Assembly (NCBI RefSeq): GCF_052060015.1
Contig: NZ_JBPODZ010000006.1
Coordinates: forward strand, 62,001 to 126,000
Direction: 5' to 3'
Length of the DNA: 64,000 nucleotides
From: Arhodomonas sp052060015
GTDB taxonomy: Bacteria > Pseudomonadota > Gammaproteobacteria > Nitrococcales > Nitrococcaceae
Numbering within the stretch: position 1 is the first letter of the stretch; each line of letters opens with the position of its first letter. The notes beneath the pieces were generated by a model. The model was not told where the DNA came from. It searched no databases and worked only from the letters and a program-made list of their open reading frames with translations. Made by a program: the position numbers and the translations under genes. This document shows, one piece after another, positions 38,277 to 46,395 of this stretch.

Positions 38277-39734
38277 TCATGCGAACAGGCCGTGGAGGAA
38301 CCAGCGCCGCGGGGCACGGCGCTCACGATAGATCCATAGCCGCTCGCCGTGGCCGTTGCCGGCGATGTAGTAGTCGCGGCTTGCATCGGCGCCGTCCCAC
38401 CAGCCGGTCTCGATCCGTTCCGGGCCCTCCTGCAGGTCCAGGGGCCCGTGCCAGAGGGGGTGCCCCTGGGTATCCATCGCCAGGCCCCTTGGTGGTTGCA
38501 GCAGCCACAGGGGCCGGGCTAGCGCAGGGGGATTGGCGGTAGCGCCGTTGCCGGGCGCCACCGGCCGCCAGGCCCGCTCCGGGCGATGATCGGCGCGGAC
38601 ACCGAGCCCGCTGACGCGATCCTCCCCCAGCCGGCCGGCGATATGCTCGATTAGTCCCTGCCATTGCCGGGTGGTGGGGGTGGTGTCGGCGAGCAGCTCA
38701 CCGGGGTCCGGTCCCAGGGGGTGGAGGGTGTCGGCGATCAGGCTGATGGCGGTAACCGGGGCGGACAGCCGCAGGCCCTCGAGACGCCGTCGTCCCAGGG
38801 CGGTGAGGTGGTCGGGGTCCCGGCTGGGGGCGAGCAGGCCCACAGTGAAGGTGTCCGCGCCACGGGGGGAGAGGTGGAGGCGCAGGGTGAAGCGCTGCAC
38901 CCCCCGCTCAATGCCGCGGAGATAACCGCAGAGTGGGATGATCAGCCGCTCCAGCCCCCCTTCGATCAACGGGATCTCCCGGGTTTCCATGGGCAGGGGG
39001 AGGGTGGCGCGGTAGCGGGGATCCGGTCGCCAGGGTTTCCGGGGATCGGGGTGATCGCCCCGCGCCCGGTCCAGGCGGCGGAGCAGGCGGTGACCGAAAC
39101 GCCGGGCGAGCCCTTCCCGAGGCAGGGCGAGACAATCCCCCAGGGTCGTACAGCCCAGGGCCTGGAGTGCCTCCGGGGCGGCGGCATCATCGTCGGGGAG
39201 GGCGGTCACCGGCAGGGCCTCGAGGGCGTCGTTGCATTCGGCCTGGCTGTGCAGTCGGGCCGGTTCCGCCGCCCGCGCGAACAGCCAGGCGGCGGTGGGC
39301 GTTGGGGCGACGGCGAGCAGGGGCCCGTGGCCGAGCCCCTGGATCCCGTCTTTGACCCGGCTGCACAGGGCCTCCAGGCCATGGAAGTAGCGCAGGCTGG
39401 CGCCGATCTCCAGCAGTAGCGCATCGGGGGGCTGGAGGCTGATCAGAGGGGTGAACTGGCGGCACCATCCGGCGAGTTGCTTGAGCCGCCGGGCCTCGGT
39501 GGAGGGATCCCGGGGGTGGCAGCGCAACCCCGGGCTCAAGGCACGGGCGGCACTCACCGTCTGGCCCGGTTGGATGCCGGCCTCCCGGGCGGCCGGGTCC
39601 GCCGAATGGATGCACCCGCCCTCGGTGACGGCGGTGGCCGTGCCGGTCCCCCCATCACCCCCGAAAAGCTCCAGGGCCAAGGCGGGTAGCCGCAGACACA
39701 ACCACAGGGCCATGGGGCCGTTCCCGGCGATCAC
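38277..39734 (-). CDS. imuB: ImuB: inactive Y-family polymerase, mutasome adaptor
   Basis: Links DnaE2 and ImuA to the beta clamp in SOS mutagenesis. It has the DNA polymerase Y-family fold: LWLCLRLPALALELF replaces the metal-binding DMDCFF strand of DinB, and LLLEIGASLRYFHGL replaces the SVDEAYLD motif, so the carboxylate triad is lost as expected for ImuB. QALGCTTLGDCLALPREGL is the thumb region, and the C-terminal ARPLWLLQPPRGL is a common ImuB motif. Start: GTG 39734 overlaps the imuA stop (GTGA); ATG 39713 is the homology-based alternative (478 residues). Confidence 0.9.
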   Translation of the reverse strand: MIAGNGPMALWLCLRLPALALELFGGDGGTGTATAVTEGGCIHSADPAAREAGIQPGQTVSAARALSPGLRCHPRDPSTEARRLKQLAGWCRQFTPLISLQPPDALLLEIGASLRYFHGLEALCSRVKDGIQGLGHGPLLAVAPTPTAAWLFARAAEPARLHSQAECNDALEALPVTALPDDDAAAPEALQALGCTTLGDCLALPREGLARRFGHRLLRRLDRARGDHPDPRKPWRPDPRYRATLPLPMETREIPLIEGGLERLIIPLCGYLRGIERGVQRFTLRLHLSPRGADTFTVGLLAPSRDPDHLTALGRRRLEGLRLSAPVTAISLIADTLHPLGPDPGELLADTTPTTRQWQGLIEHIAGRLGEDRVSGLGVRADHRPERAWRPVAPGNGATANPPALARPLWLLQPPRGLAMDTQGHPLWHGPLDLQEGPERIETGWWDGADASRDYYIAGNGHGERLWIYRERRAPRRWFLHGLFA

Positions 39735-40507
39735 CGTCCCGGCGGGGCCAGACCCAGGTCCATCTGCGCCGCCCGTCGCCTTCCCTGCTGGCGGGCCCGT
39801 GCCGGTGCAGCAGCGGTAGGGGGTGCCGGCGGGGCGGCGCGCCCCGGGATAGAGGAGGGTGTGGTGCCCTGGCGATATGCCATCGGCGACTGGCGCGGTT
39901 CCGCACGGAGGACGCGTCGCCGCCCGCCCCGGCTCTTGATCAACTCCAGGTGTGGGCCCTGTTCGTCATGACCGAGATGCAGGCGCAGCGCCGCGGGGGA
40001 GGCCCGATCGGCGCTGTTGCCCCGGCGGAACAGCAGCCCCATGCTGTCTCCGGCCTCGGCGGCGAGCTGCAGCCGACGCAGGCTGGTCCCGTCCACCTGG
40101 CGGGGCCAGGCTAGGACCGCACCGCAGGTGCCGGCCCGCAGGGCCTGCTCCACCGCCCACAGGGTGTCGGTGTCCCGGCGGGGATGGATCAGCAGGACCC
40201 GGGACAACGCCACCCCGGCCGCCGCCAGGGCGGGGGCATAGGGCAGCCAGGGCGGGGCGATGAAGGCAACCCAGCCTCCCCCTTCACTCAGCTCGGCGAG
40301 CGCGGGCAGCACCAGGCTGAGCTCGCCGATGCCGTCCCGGTCGTGGAGGATCTCGGTGAGTGCCCCGCAGGGCCAGCCGCCCCCCGGCAGGGCCTCGTCC
40401 AGGGCGGGGATGCCGGTGGCGACATGGCGCCCACCGGCTCCCGTTTCGGCGCTGCCGGCCCGCCAGATACCGGGCTGGCGGAGCAGCTCCTCGACCGCGT
40501 TGCTCAT
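39731..40507 (-). CDS. imuA: ImuA: RecA-like mutasome protein
   Basis: SOS-induced RecA/SulA-like component that works with ImuB and DnaE2 in translesion synthesis. The 258 residues start with VATGIPALDEALPGGGWPCGALTEI, the RecA-like N-terminal pattern, without a canonical Walker A, and then GALAW-type strands such as GAVLAWPRQVDGTSLRRLQLA. The C-terminal 50 residues are proline/alanine/arginine-rich and end QMDLGLAPPGR. GAGGAGCG precedes the ATG. It overlaps neither lexA (11-base gap to its stop) nor leaves room for another promoter. Confidence 0.88.
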   Translation of the reverse strand: MSNAVEELLRQPGIWRAGSAETGAGGRHVATGIPALDEALPGGGWPCGALTEILHDRDGIGELSLVLPALAELSEGGGWVAFIAPPWLPYAPALAAAGVALSRVLLIHPRRDTDTLWAVEQALRAGTCGAVLAWPRQVDGTSLRRLQLAAEAGDSMGLLFRRGNSADRASPAALRLHLGHDEQGPHLELIKSRGGRRRVLRAEPRQSPMAYRQGTTPSSIPGRAAPPAPPTAAAPARARQQGRRRAAQMDLGLAPPGR

Positions 40508-40518
40508 GATGACGCTCC

Positions 40519-41124
40519 TCAGAGCCCGGGGCGGATCACCCCCACCCCGATGCCCTCGATGACAAGGGATTCCCGTCGCAGATCCACCTCGATGGGGTGG
40601 TAGACGTCGTTCTCGGGCAGCAGCCGCACGAAGGGGCCATCGCGCCGGAAGCGCTTGACCGTCACCTCGTCGTGCAGCCGGGCTACCACGATCTGGCCTT
40701 CCCTTGCCTCGGCGGTGCGATGCACCGCCAGGAGATCACCATCCAGGATCCCCGCCTTCTCCATGCTCGCCCCCCGCACCGTCAGCAGGTAATCCGGCCG
40801 GGGCGAGAATAGGGTGGCGTCCACCGCGCAGTGCCGCTCGATATGCTCCTCGGCGAGGATGGGGCTGCCGGCGGCCACGCGGCCCACCACGGGCAGGCCA
40901 CCGTCGTCCTCCGCCGCCGGCAGGCGGATCCCGCGGGAGGCCCCGCGCCGGAGCTCGATCAGCCCCTTTGCGGCCAACGCCCGCAGGTGCTGCTCAGCGG
41001 CGTTGGCCGAGCGAAAGCCGAAGGCCCGGGCGATCTCACCGCGGGTGGGCGGATAGCCGGTCTCCGCCACGTGGCGGCGGATGAGCTCGAGGATCTGGCG
41101 CTGTCGTTCCGTGGGCTCGTTCAT
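40519..41124 (-). CDS. lexA: SOS repressor LexA
   Basis: Represses DNA damage genes and self-cleaves when RecA filaments form. The 201 residues match E. coli LexA closely: winged helix with GFRSANAAEQHLRALAAKG, cleavage site Ala85-Gly86 in VAAGSPILAEEHIE, catalytic Ser120 in RGASMEKAGI and Lys157 in EVTVKRFRRDG. It is first in a lexA-imuA-imuB operon and its promoter contains an SOS box shared with divergent dnaE2, so it should be autoregulated. Confidence 0.97.
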   Translation of the reverse strand: MNEPTERQRQILELIRRHVAETGYPPTRGEIARAFGFRSANAAEQHLRALAAKGLIELRRGASRGIRLPAAEDDGGLPVVGRVAAGSPILAEEHIERHCAVDATLFSPRPDYLLTVRGASMEKAGILDGDLLAVHRTAEAREGQIVVARLHDEVTVKRFRRDGPFVRLLPENDVYHPIEVDLRRESLVIEGIGVGVIRPGL

Positions 41125-41135
41125 GCACCCTCCAG

Positions 41136-41155
41136 TACTGTATAAATATACAGTA
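41136..41155. promoter_or_regulatory. LexA box (SOS box) shared by lexA and dnaE2
   Basis: TACTGTATAAATATACAGTA fits the E. coli consensus CTGT-N8-ACAG exactly and is palindromic except at the centre. For lexA a TTGCTT -35 with a TATATT -10 inside the box is readable on the minus strand; for dnaE2 TATAAA at 41141 can serve as -10. One operator therefore probably controls both directions. Confidence 0.93.
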
Positions 41156-41195
41156 ACTCATGGGACAAGCAAGCGTGACCATCGCCCGGGAGACC

Positions 41196-44100
41196 ATGGA
41201 CGAATCCAGCCCACCCCCCTATGCCGAGCTCCACTGCCTGAGCAACTTCAGCTTCCAGCGCGGGGCCTCCCATCCCGAGGAGCTGGTGGCGCGGGCCGCG
41301 GAGCTCGGTTATTCCGCCCTGGCCCTCACCGATGAGTGCTCCATGGCCGGTGTGGTGCGGGCGCACCGCGCGGCACGGGAGGTGGGGCTGCGGCTGCTCG
41401 TCGGCAGCGAGCTGGTCCTTGAGGAGGGCATTACCCTGGTGGCCCTGGCCCCCGACCGCCAGGCCTATGGCGAGCTCTGCGCGCTGATCAGCCTGGGGCG
41501 TTCCCTGGCCGCCAAGGGGAGTTACCGCCTCGGGCGCACCGAGCTCACCGGTGCCCTGCCGGGCTGCCTGGCCATCCTGCGGGTGGAGCCGGCCCTGGAG
41601 GCCGCCGACGCCGATTGGTTCGCCGGGGCCTTCCCCAGCCGGGGCTGGCTCGGGGTGAGTTGTCTCCGCGACGGCGCCGATGCCGCCCGGCTGGAGACCG
41701 CCGCCGCCCTGGGGGCTCGTACCGGCCTGCCCCGGCTCGCCTGCGGCGGGGTGTGGATGCACCGCCGCGGCCGCCGTGCGGTGCAGGACACCCTCACCGC
41801 CATCCGCCACGGCCGCCCCTTGCCGGAGATCGGCACGGCGGTGGCCGCCAATGGCGAGCGCCACCTGCGAAGCCGCGCCGAGCTGGCCCGGCTCTATCCC
41901 CGGGGGTTGCTGGAGGAGACCGTCCGGTTGGCGGCGCGCTGCCGTTTCTCCCTGGAGGAGCTGCGCTACGAGTACCCGGACGAGCTGGTGCCCGCCGGCC
42001 ATACCCCGGCGAGCTGGCTGCGCCGCCGGGTCGAGGAGGGGATGCATCGTCATTGGGGAGAGGCACCCCCCGTGGCGGTGCGGCGGCAGGTGGAGCGCGA
42101 GCTCACCCTCATCACCGAGCTCGGCTACGAGCCCTACTTCCTCACCGTGGATGACGTCGTGGCCTTCGCCCGGGGCCGCGGCATCCTCTGCCAGGGCCGG
42201 GGCTCGGCGGCCAACTCCGTGGTCTGCTATTGCCTGGGGATCACTGCGGTGGACCCCACCCGGCAGCAGCTGCTCTTCGAGCGCTTCATCTCCCGGGAGC
42301 GCGGTGAGCCGCCGGACATCGACGTGGACTTCGAGCACGAGCGCCGCGAGGAGGTGATCCAGTATATCTACCGCAAATACGGCCGGGACCGGGCAGCGCT
42401 GGCCGCCACGGTGATCACCTACCGCCCGCGCAGCGCCCTGCGCGATGTGGGCAAGGCCTTGGGTCTGGACCATGCCCAGGTGGAGCGGCTCGCCTCGGCC
42501 ATGCAGTGGTGGGACGGCGGCGATATCGCCGACGAGCGCGTCCGCGAGGCCGGCCTGGACCCCGCCAGCCCCCTGGTGCGCCGGGTGATCACCGTGGCCC
42601 GGGAGATCCTGGGTTTTCCCCGGCACCTCTCCCAGCACGTGGGCGGCTTCGTTATCTCCCGCGGGCCGCTGGCGGAGCTGGTGCCCACGGAAAACGCCGC
42701 CATGGCCGGGCGCACCATCATCCAGTGGGACAAGGATGACCTGGAGGCCCTGGGCCTGCTCAAGGTGGATTGCCTGGCCCTGGGCATGCTCACCGCCATC
42801 CGCCGCTGCTTCGATCTCGTCGCCCGCCACCACGGCCGGCGGTTGACCCTGAAGGGCATCCCCGAAGGGGATCCGGGGGTCTACGACATGCTTTGTCGGG
42901 CGGACACCATCGGTGTCTTCCAGGTGGAGTCCCGGGCGCAGATGGCCATGTTGCCGCGGATGCGTCCCCGCAACTTCTACGACTTGGTGGTGGAGATCTC
43001 CATCGTCCGGCCAGGGCCCATCCAGGGCGACATGGTCCACCCCTACCTCCGGCGCCGCGAGGGCCTGGAGCCCGAAGACTACCCCAACGAGGAGGTGCGC
43101 GCGGTGCTCGAGCGCACCTACGGCGTGCCGATCTTCCAGGAGCAGGTGATGCAGCTCGCGGTGGTGGCGGCCGGCTTCACCCCCGGCGAGGCGGATGGGC
43201 TGCGCCGTTCCATGGCCGCCTGGCGGCGCAAGGGCGGGCTGGAGCCCTTCCGTGAACGCCTGGTCCGGGGCATGCGCGCGCGGGGTTACGACGTTGAATT
43301 CGCCGAACGGGTCTTCCGCCAGATCCTGGGTTTCGGCGAGTATGGCTTCCCGGAGAGCCATGCGGCGAGCTTCGCCCTGCTGGTCTACATCTCCGCCTGG
43401 CTGAAGCACCACTACCCCGCGGCGTTCACCGCGGCACTGCTCAACAGCCAGCCCATGGGCTTTTATGCCCCGGCGCAGTTACTTCGCGACGCGCGGGCCC
43501 ATGGCGTGGCGGTGCGGGGCGTGGACGTCACCGCCAGCGATCGGGAGTGCACCCTGGAGCGGGACGGCGACGCCGCTCCCGCCCTGCGTCTGGGACTGGC
43601 CATGGTCCACGGCCTCTCCGGCGCCGGCGTCGAGCGGGTGCTGGCGGCGCGCCGCCAGCGGCGGTTCATCGACGTGGCCGATCTCGCCCGGCGGGCCCGG
43701 CTCGGGCGCCGGGACCTCAAGGCCCTGGCCGTCGCCGACGCCCTTTCCCCACTCGCCGGCCACCGGCGTCGGGCCCGCTGGGCGGTACTGGGGGTGGAGC
43801 CGGATCTGCCGGTGCTCGCCGGTGCCGGCTTCGACGAAGCGGTCCCGGAGCTGGCCGCCCCGGCGGAGGGCGAATCCCTGGTGGCGGATCACGCCAGCAC
43901 CGGCGTGAGCCTGGGTCGCCACCCCGTGGCCCTGCTCCGCGGGCACCTGCGGCGGCGGCGCTTCCGCAGCGCCGCCGAGCTGAGCCGGGTGGAGCACCGG
44001 CGGCTGGTGCGCGCCGCCGGCATCGTCATCACCCGCCAGCGGCCCGCCTCCGCCGGCGGGGTGACCTTTCTCACCCTGGAGGATGAGACCGGGGTGGTGA

Positions 44101-44282
44101 ACGTGGTGGTCTGGCGCGCCGTCGCCGAGCGCCATCGCCGGGCGGTGGTGGGCGGGCGCCTGCTCGGGGTGATCGGCACCTGGGAGCGCCGCGGCGAGGT
44201 GATGCACCTGGTGGCCGGGCGTATCGAGGACCACTCCCGGCTGCTCGGTGAGCTGATCACCGAGAGCCGGGATTTTGGATGA
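41196..44282 (+). CDS. dnaE2: Error-prone DNA polymerase DnaE2 (ImuC)
   Basis: Alpha-subunit-like polymerase that performs SOS mutagenesis with ImuA and ImuB. The 1028 residues begin with a PHP domain (YAELHCLSNFSFQRGASHPE, ALALTDECSMAGV), and the palm has PDIDVDF (373-379) with the catalytic aspartates. GRGSAANSVVCYCLGIT, GFGEYGFPESHAASFALLVY and a C-terminal OB domain (VTFLTLEDETGVVNVVVW) are DnaE2 marks. The ATG at 41160 would leave almost no leader after the LexA box, so 41196 is preferred; both are possible. Divergent from lexA, which is unusual. Confidence 0.94.
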   Translation: MDESSPPPYAELHCLSNFSFQRGASHPEELVARAAELGYSALALTDECSMAGVVRAHRAAREVGLRLLVGSELVLEEGITLVALAPDRQAYGELCALISLGRSLAAKGSYRLGRTELTGALPGCLAILRVEPALEAADADWFAGAFPSRGWLGVSCLRDGADAARLETAAALGARTGLPRLACGGVWMHRRGRRAVQDTLTAIRHGRPLPEIGTAVAANGERHLRSRAELARLYPRGLLEETVRLAARCRFSLEELRYEYPDELVPAGHTPASWLRRRVEEGMHRHWGEAPPVAVRRQVERELTLITELGYEPYFLTVDDVVAFARGRGILCQGRGSAANSVVCYCLGITAVDPTRQQLLFERFISRERGEPPDIDVDFEHERREEVIQYIYRKYGRDRAALAATVITYRPRSALRDVGKALGLDHAQVERLASAMQWWDGGDIADERVREAGLDPASPLVRRVITVAREILGFPRHLSQHVGGFVISRGPLAELVPTENAAMAGRTIIQWDKDDLEALGLLKVDCLALGMLTAIRRCFDLVARHHGRRLTLKGIPEGDPGVYDMLCRADTIGVFQVESRAQMAMLPRMRPRNFYDLVVEISIVRPGPIQGDMVHPYLRRREGLEPEDYPNEEVRAVLERTYGVPIFQEQVMQLAVVAAGFTPGEADGLRRSMAAWRRKGGLEPFRERLVRGMRARGYDVEFAERVFRQILGFGEYGFPESHAASFALLVYISAWLKHHYPAAFTAALLNSQPMGFYAPAQLLRDARAHGVAVRGVDVTASDRECTLERDGDAAPALRLGLAMVHGLSGAGVERVLAARRQRRFIDVADLARRARLGRRDLKALAVADALSPLAGHRRRARWAVLGVEPDLPVLAGAGFDEAVPELAAPAEGESLVADHASTGVSLGRHPVALLRGHLRRRRFRSAAELSRVEHRRLVRAAGIVITRQRPASAGGVTFLTLEDETGVVNVVVWRAVAERHRRAVVGGRLLGVIGTWERRGEVMHLVAGRIEDHSRLLGELITESRDFG

Positions 44283-44283
44283 A

Positions 44284-44360
44284 GGCCAGTGATGGACACC
44301 GATGCACTCGCGTGACAATCACTATTGAAAGCGCGCCTTGATCGTGTCCATCCGTGGCTG
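44284..44360. repeat. Degenerate inverted-repeat element, copy B
   Basis: The left arm GGCCAGTGATGGACACCGATG (about 44284-44304) resembles the reverse complement of 44341-44360 (CAGCCACGGATGGACACGAT). It belongs to the same motif family as 38158-38260 and lies between the convergent 3' ends of dnaE2 and nnrS. Confidence 0.55.
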
Positions 44361-44364
44361 ACCC

Positions 44365-45534
44365 TTATCCCGGCTGGCCGTCGGCGCGGGGGGCGTTGAG
44401 CACCGGGGCGTAGGCGACGAGAAAGAGCGCGAAGGCGGCGATCCAGGCCGCTCCGGCCAGGTGCAGCCAGGCCGCGCCCCCGCCGGTGGCAGAGCCGATC
44501 CGGGCCAGGGCCGCCACGGTGATCAGGGCATAGATCCATCGTCCGCCCGGCCGCAGGGCCAGCCCCCGTGCGGTATGGGCCACCGCCACGCGGGTCATCA
44601 CCCCCAGGATGAGGGTGCCTATGGCGCCTACACCCAAGGCGTGGATCCAGGTGGTGGCAGTGACCGCTGTGGTCAGTGGTGCCAGGCCCTTGAGTAGCAG
44701 CGCCAGCGGGATCCAGGCATAGCCCAGGTGGAGGATCCACATCAGGGCATCGCCCCGGGCCCGCCACCCCTGCCAGCCGAGCACGCGCAGGCCATGGAGG
44801 ACGGCGGCCACCAATGCCAGTACCGCCGCCACGCGGCCGCCGGCGACGAACAGGTCGCCGATGAGTACCGCCACCAGTGCGAGCAGCGCCGCCCGGTCCA
44901 GACGGGGGTCCTGGCGGATGCCGGCGGGGTCGCGGCCCTGGCGGCGCAGCCAGTTGGCGGTGAACGCCGGGGTGATTCGCCCGCCGATCACCGCCATGAG
45001 GACGGCGGTGAGGTTCAGCGCCATCAGCTCGCCGGTCCGTGCCAGGCCGGGGGCATAGCCCAGAAACGCCAGATGCATCAGCAGATTGCCGATGGCGAAG
45101 ACCAGCAGCACCACCGGAAGCGGGAGGTTGCGGCGATTGCCGTGGCGCAGCAGGGTGCGCAGGGCCACCACCGCCAACGACGGCAGAAACGCCAGATCGA
45201 CGACGGCGACGACCAACGGCGGGAGCCAGCCGTGGGCGGCCATGGCGAGGCGCCCGGCGAGCCATACCAGCACCAGTACCAGCAGCCACCGGCCGGTGGG
45301 TGGGGCCGCGCCCGTCCAGTTGGCCATGGCCGTGAGCAGGAACCCCGCCACTGCGGCCGGCACCATCCCGTAGAGCATCTCGTGGGCATGCCACCACAGC
45401 GACGGGATGCCCGCCGGCGCCGCCACGGCCCCGCCGAGCATCCCCAGCCACGCGCCGATGGCCACGGCGGCGAAGGCGGCGGTGAGCATGAAGAAGATCC
45501 GGAACGGGTAGGCGAGCAGCTGGGAACGGGCCAT
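44365..45534 (-). CDS. nnrS: NnrS family heme/copper membrane protein
   Basis: Polytopic inner-membrane protein associated with nitric oxide resistance. The 389 residues give about 12 predicted helices; conserved histidines are in FGM-like opening LAYPFRIFFMLTAAFAAVA, LWWHAHEMLYGMVPAAVAGF, and WIHALGVGAIGTLILGVM with VAHTARGL. The ATG at 45534 begins the homology (MARSQLLAYPFRIFF); the open frame extends further upstream through the promoter region. It is divergent from nrtR and convergent with dnaE2. No nitric oxide reductase or regulator gene is next to it. Confidence 0.92.
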   Translation of the reverse strand: MARSQLLAYPFRIFFMLTAAFAAVAIGAWLGMLGGAVAAPAGIPSLWWHAHEMLYGMVPAAVAGFLLTAMANWTGAAPPTGRWLLVLVLVWLAGRLAMAAHGWLPPLVVAVVDLAFLPSLAVVALRTLLRHGNRRNLPLPVVLLVFAIGNLLMHLAFLGYAPGLARTGELMALNLTAVLMAVIGGRITPAFTANWLRRQGRDPAGIRQDPRLDRAALLALVAVLIGDLFVAGGRVAAVLALVAAVLHGLRVLGWQGWRARGDALMWILHLGYAWIPLALLLKGLAPLTTAVTATTWIHALGVGAIGTLILGVMTRVAVAHTARGLALRPGGRWIYALITVAALARIGSATGGGAAWLHLAGAAWIAAFALFLVAYAPVLNAPRADGQPG

Positions 45535-45559
45535 GGGGTCGCACTCGTGGTTTAAAACA

Positions 45560-45571
45560 AGTATATATACT
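45560..45571. promoter_or_regulatory. AT-rich palindrome upstream of nnrS
   Basis: AGTATATATACT is a perfect 12-base palindrome inside a roughly 40-base AT-rich block, 26 bases before the nnrS start in a GC-rich region. It could be an operator for a nitric-oxide-sensing repressor or simply the nnrS -10 region (TATACT on the minus strand). It does not show the TTGAT-N4-ATCAA pattern of FNR/DNR. Confidence 0.4.
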
Positions 45572-45654
45572 ATATGTTTTATTCGTTGCTGCCTATCTCC
45601 GGTCCGTAACCGCACCGAGATCGCGTGATACGAGGTCACCCTACCTTCCCGCGT

Positions 45655-45683
45655 TTGACATAGTGTCAGAAAAACACTAAGTT
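45655..45683 (+). promoter_or_regulatory. nrtR promoter with candidate NrtR operator
   Basis: TTGACA (45655-45660) and TAAGTT (45678-45683) are 17 bases apart. Between them TAGTGT (45661-45666) and ACACTA (45674-45679) form a perfect inverted repeat with a seven-base spacer, filling the spacer and touching both boxes. A repressor bound here would block the promoter. NrtR autoregulation of this site is inference. Confidence 0.65.
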
Positions 45684-45689
45684 CGGTTC

Positions 45690-46361
45690 GTGAGCGAGAT
45701 AGGCGACAACAGCGGCAGCCGTGTTCCGTGGGCAGTGGCTGTGGACGTGGTGATCTTCACCGTCGACGGCGAACAGCTCTTCGCCCGGTTGCTGCGGCGC
45801 GGAAAGCCCCCGTTTGTGGGCCAGTGGGCCCTGCCGGGGGCGCTGCTCGGGGACGAGGAATCCCCGAGCGAGGGTGCCCGCCGGGTGCTGCGCGAGCGCC
45901 TCGGCATGCCCGGGGTCTATCTCGAGCAGCTCTACTCCTTCGGTGCCCCGGACCGGGACCCTCGCGGGCGGGTGGTGTCGGTGGCGTACTTCGCGCTGAT
46001 CCCGCCGAGCGCGGAGGTGGGAACGGGGGAGGGGACGCAACAGTGGCACGATGTACGTGCCCTGCCGCCGCTGGCCTTTGACCACGACCGGATCCTGGCA
46101 CTCGCGCATCGCAGGCTGGCGGCGAAGTTGCGCTATTCCACCATCGCCTTCCAGCTCATGCCCGAGCGCTTCACGCTGAGCCAGCTGCAGTCGGTCTACG
46201 AAACGATCGGCGGGGAGGCCCTGGACAAGCGCAACTTCCGAAAGCGCATTCGTGCGCTGGACTGCATCGAGCCCACCGACGAGCTCGACCGTTCGGGCAA
46301 TCATCGCCCGGCCCGGCTGTACCGTCTGAAGGTGCCGGGCGAAGTGAATATGATTCGATGA
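45690..46361 (+). CDS. nrtR: NrtR-type Nudix-related regulator of NAD metabolism
   Basis: NrtR proteins fuse a Nudix-like sensor of ADP-ribose with a winged helix and repress NAD biosynthesis genes. Residues 15-150 form the Nudix fold (VDVVIFTVDG, VGQWALPGALLG), but the Nudix box is degraded: RRVLRERLGM in place of REUxEExG, so hydrolysis is unlikely. Residues 155-220 are the DNA-binding domain (PERFTLSQLQSVYETIGGE, DKRNFRKRI, GNHRPARLYRL). It is followed directly by nadA. Start GTG 45690 has no ribosome-binding site and lies about seven bases after the -10 box, so translation may be leaderless. Confidence 0.9.
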   Translation: MSEIGDNSGSRVPWAVAVDVVIFTVDGEQLFARLLRRGKPPFVGQWALPGALLGDEESPSEGARRVLRERLGMPGVYLEQLYSFGAPDRDPRGRVVSVAYFALIPPSAEVGTGEGTQQWHDVRALPPLAFDHDRILALAHRRLAAKLRYSTIAFQLMPERFTLSQLQSVYETIGGEALDKRNFRKRIRALDCIEPTDELDRSGNHRPARLYRLKVPGEVNMIR

Positions 46362-46395
46362 CACCGGCCCCGGGCCGGTGCGGGGAGGACGTACC

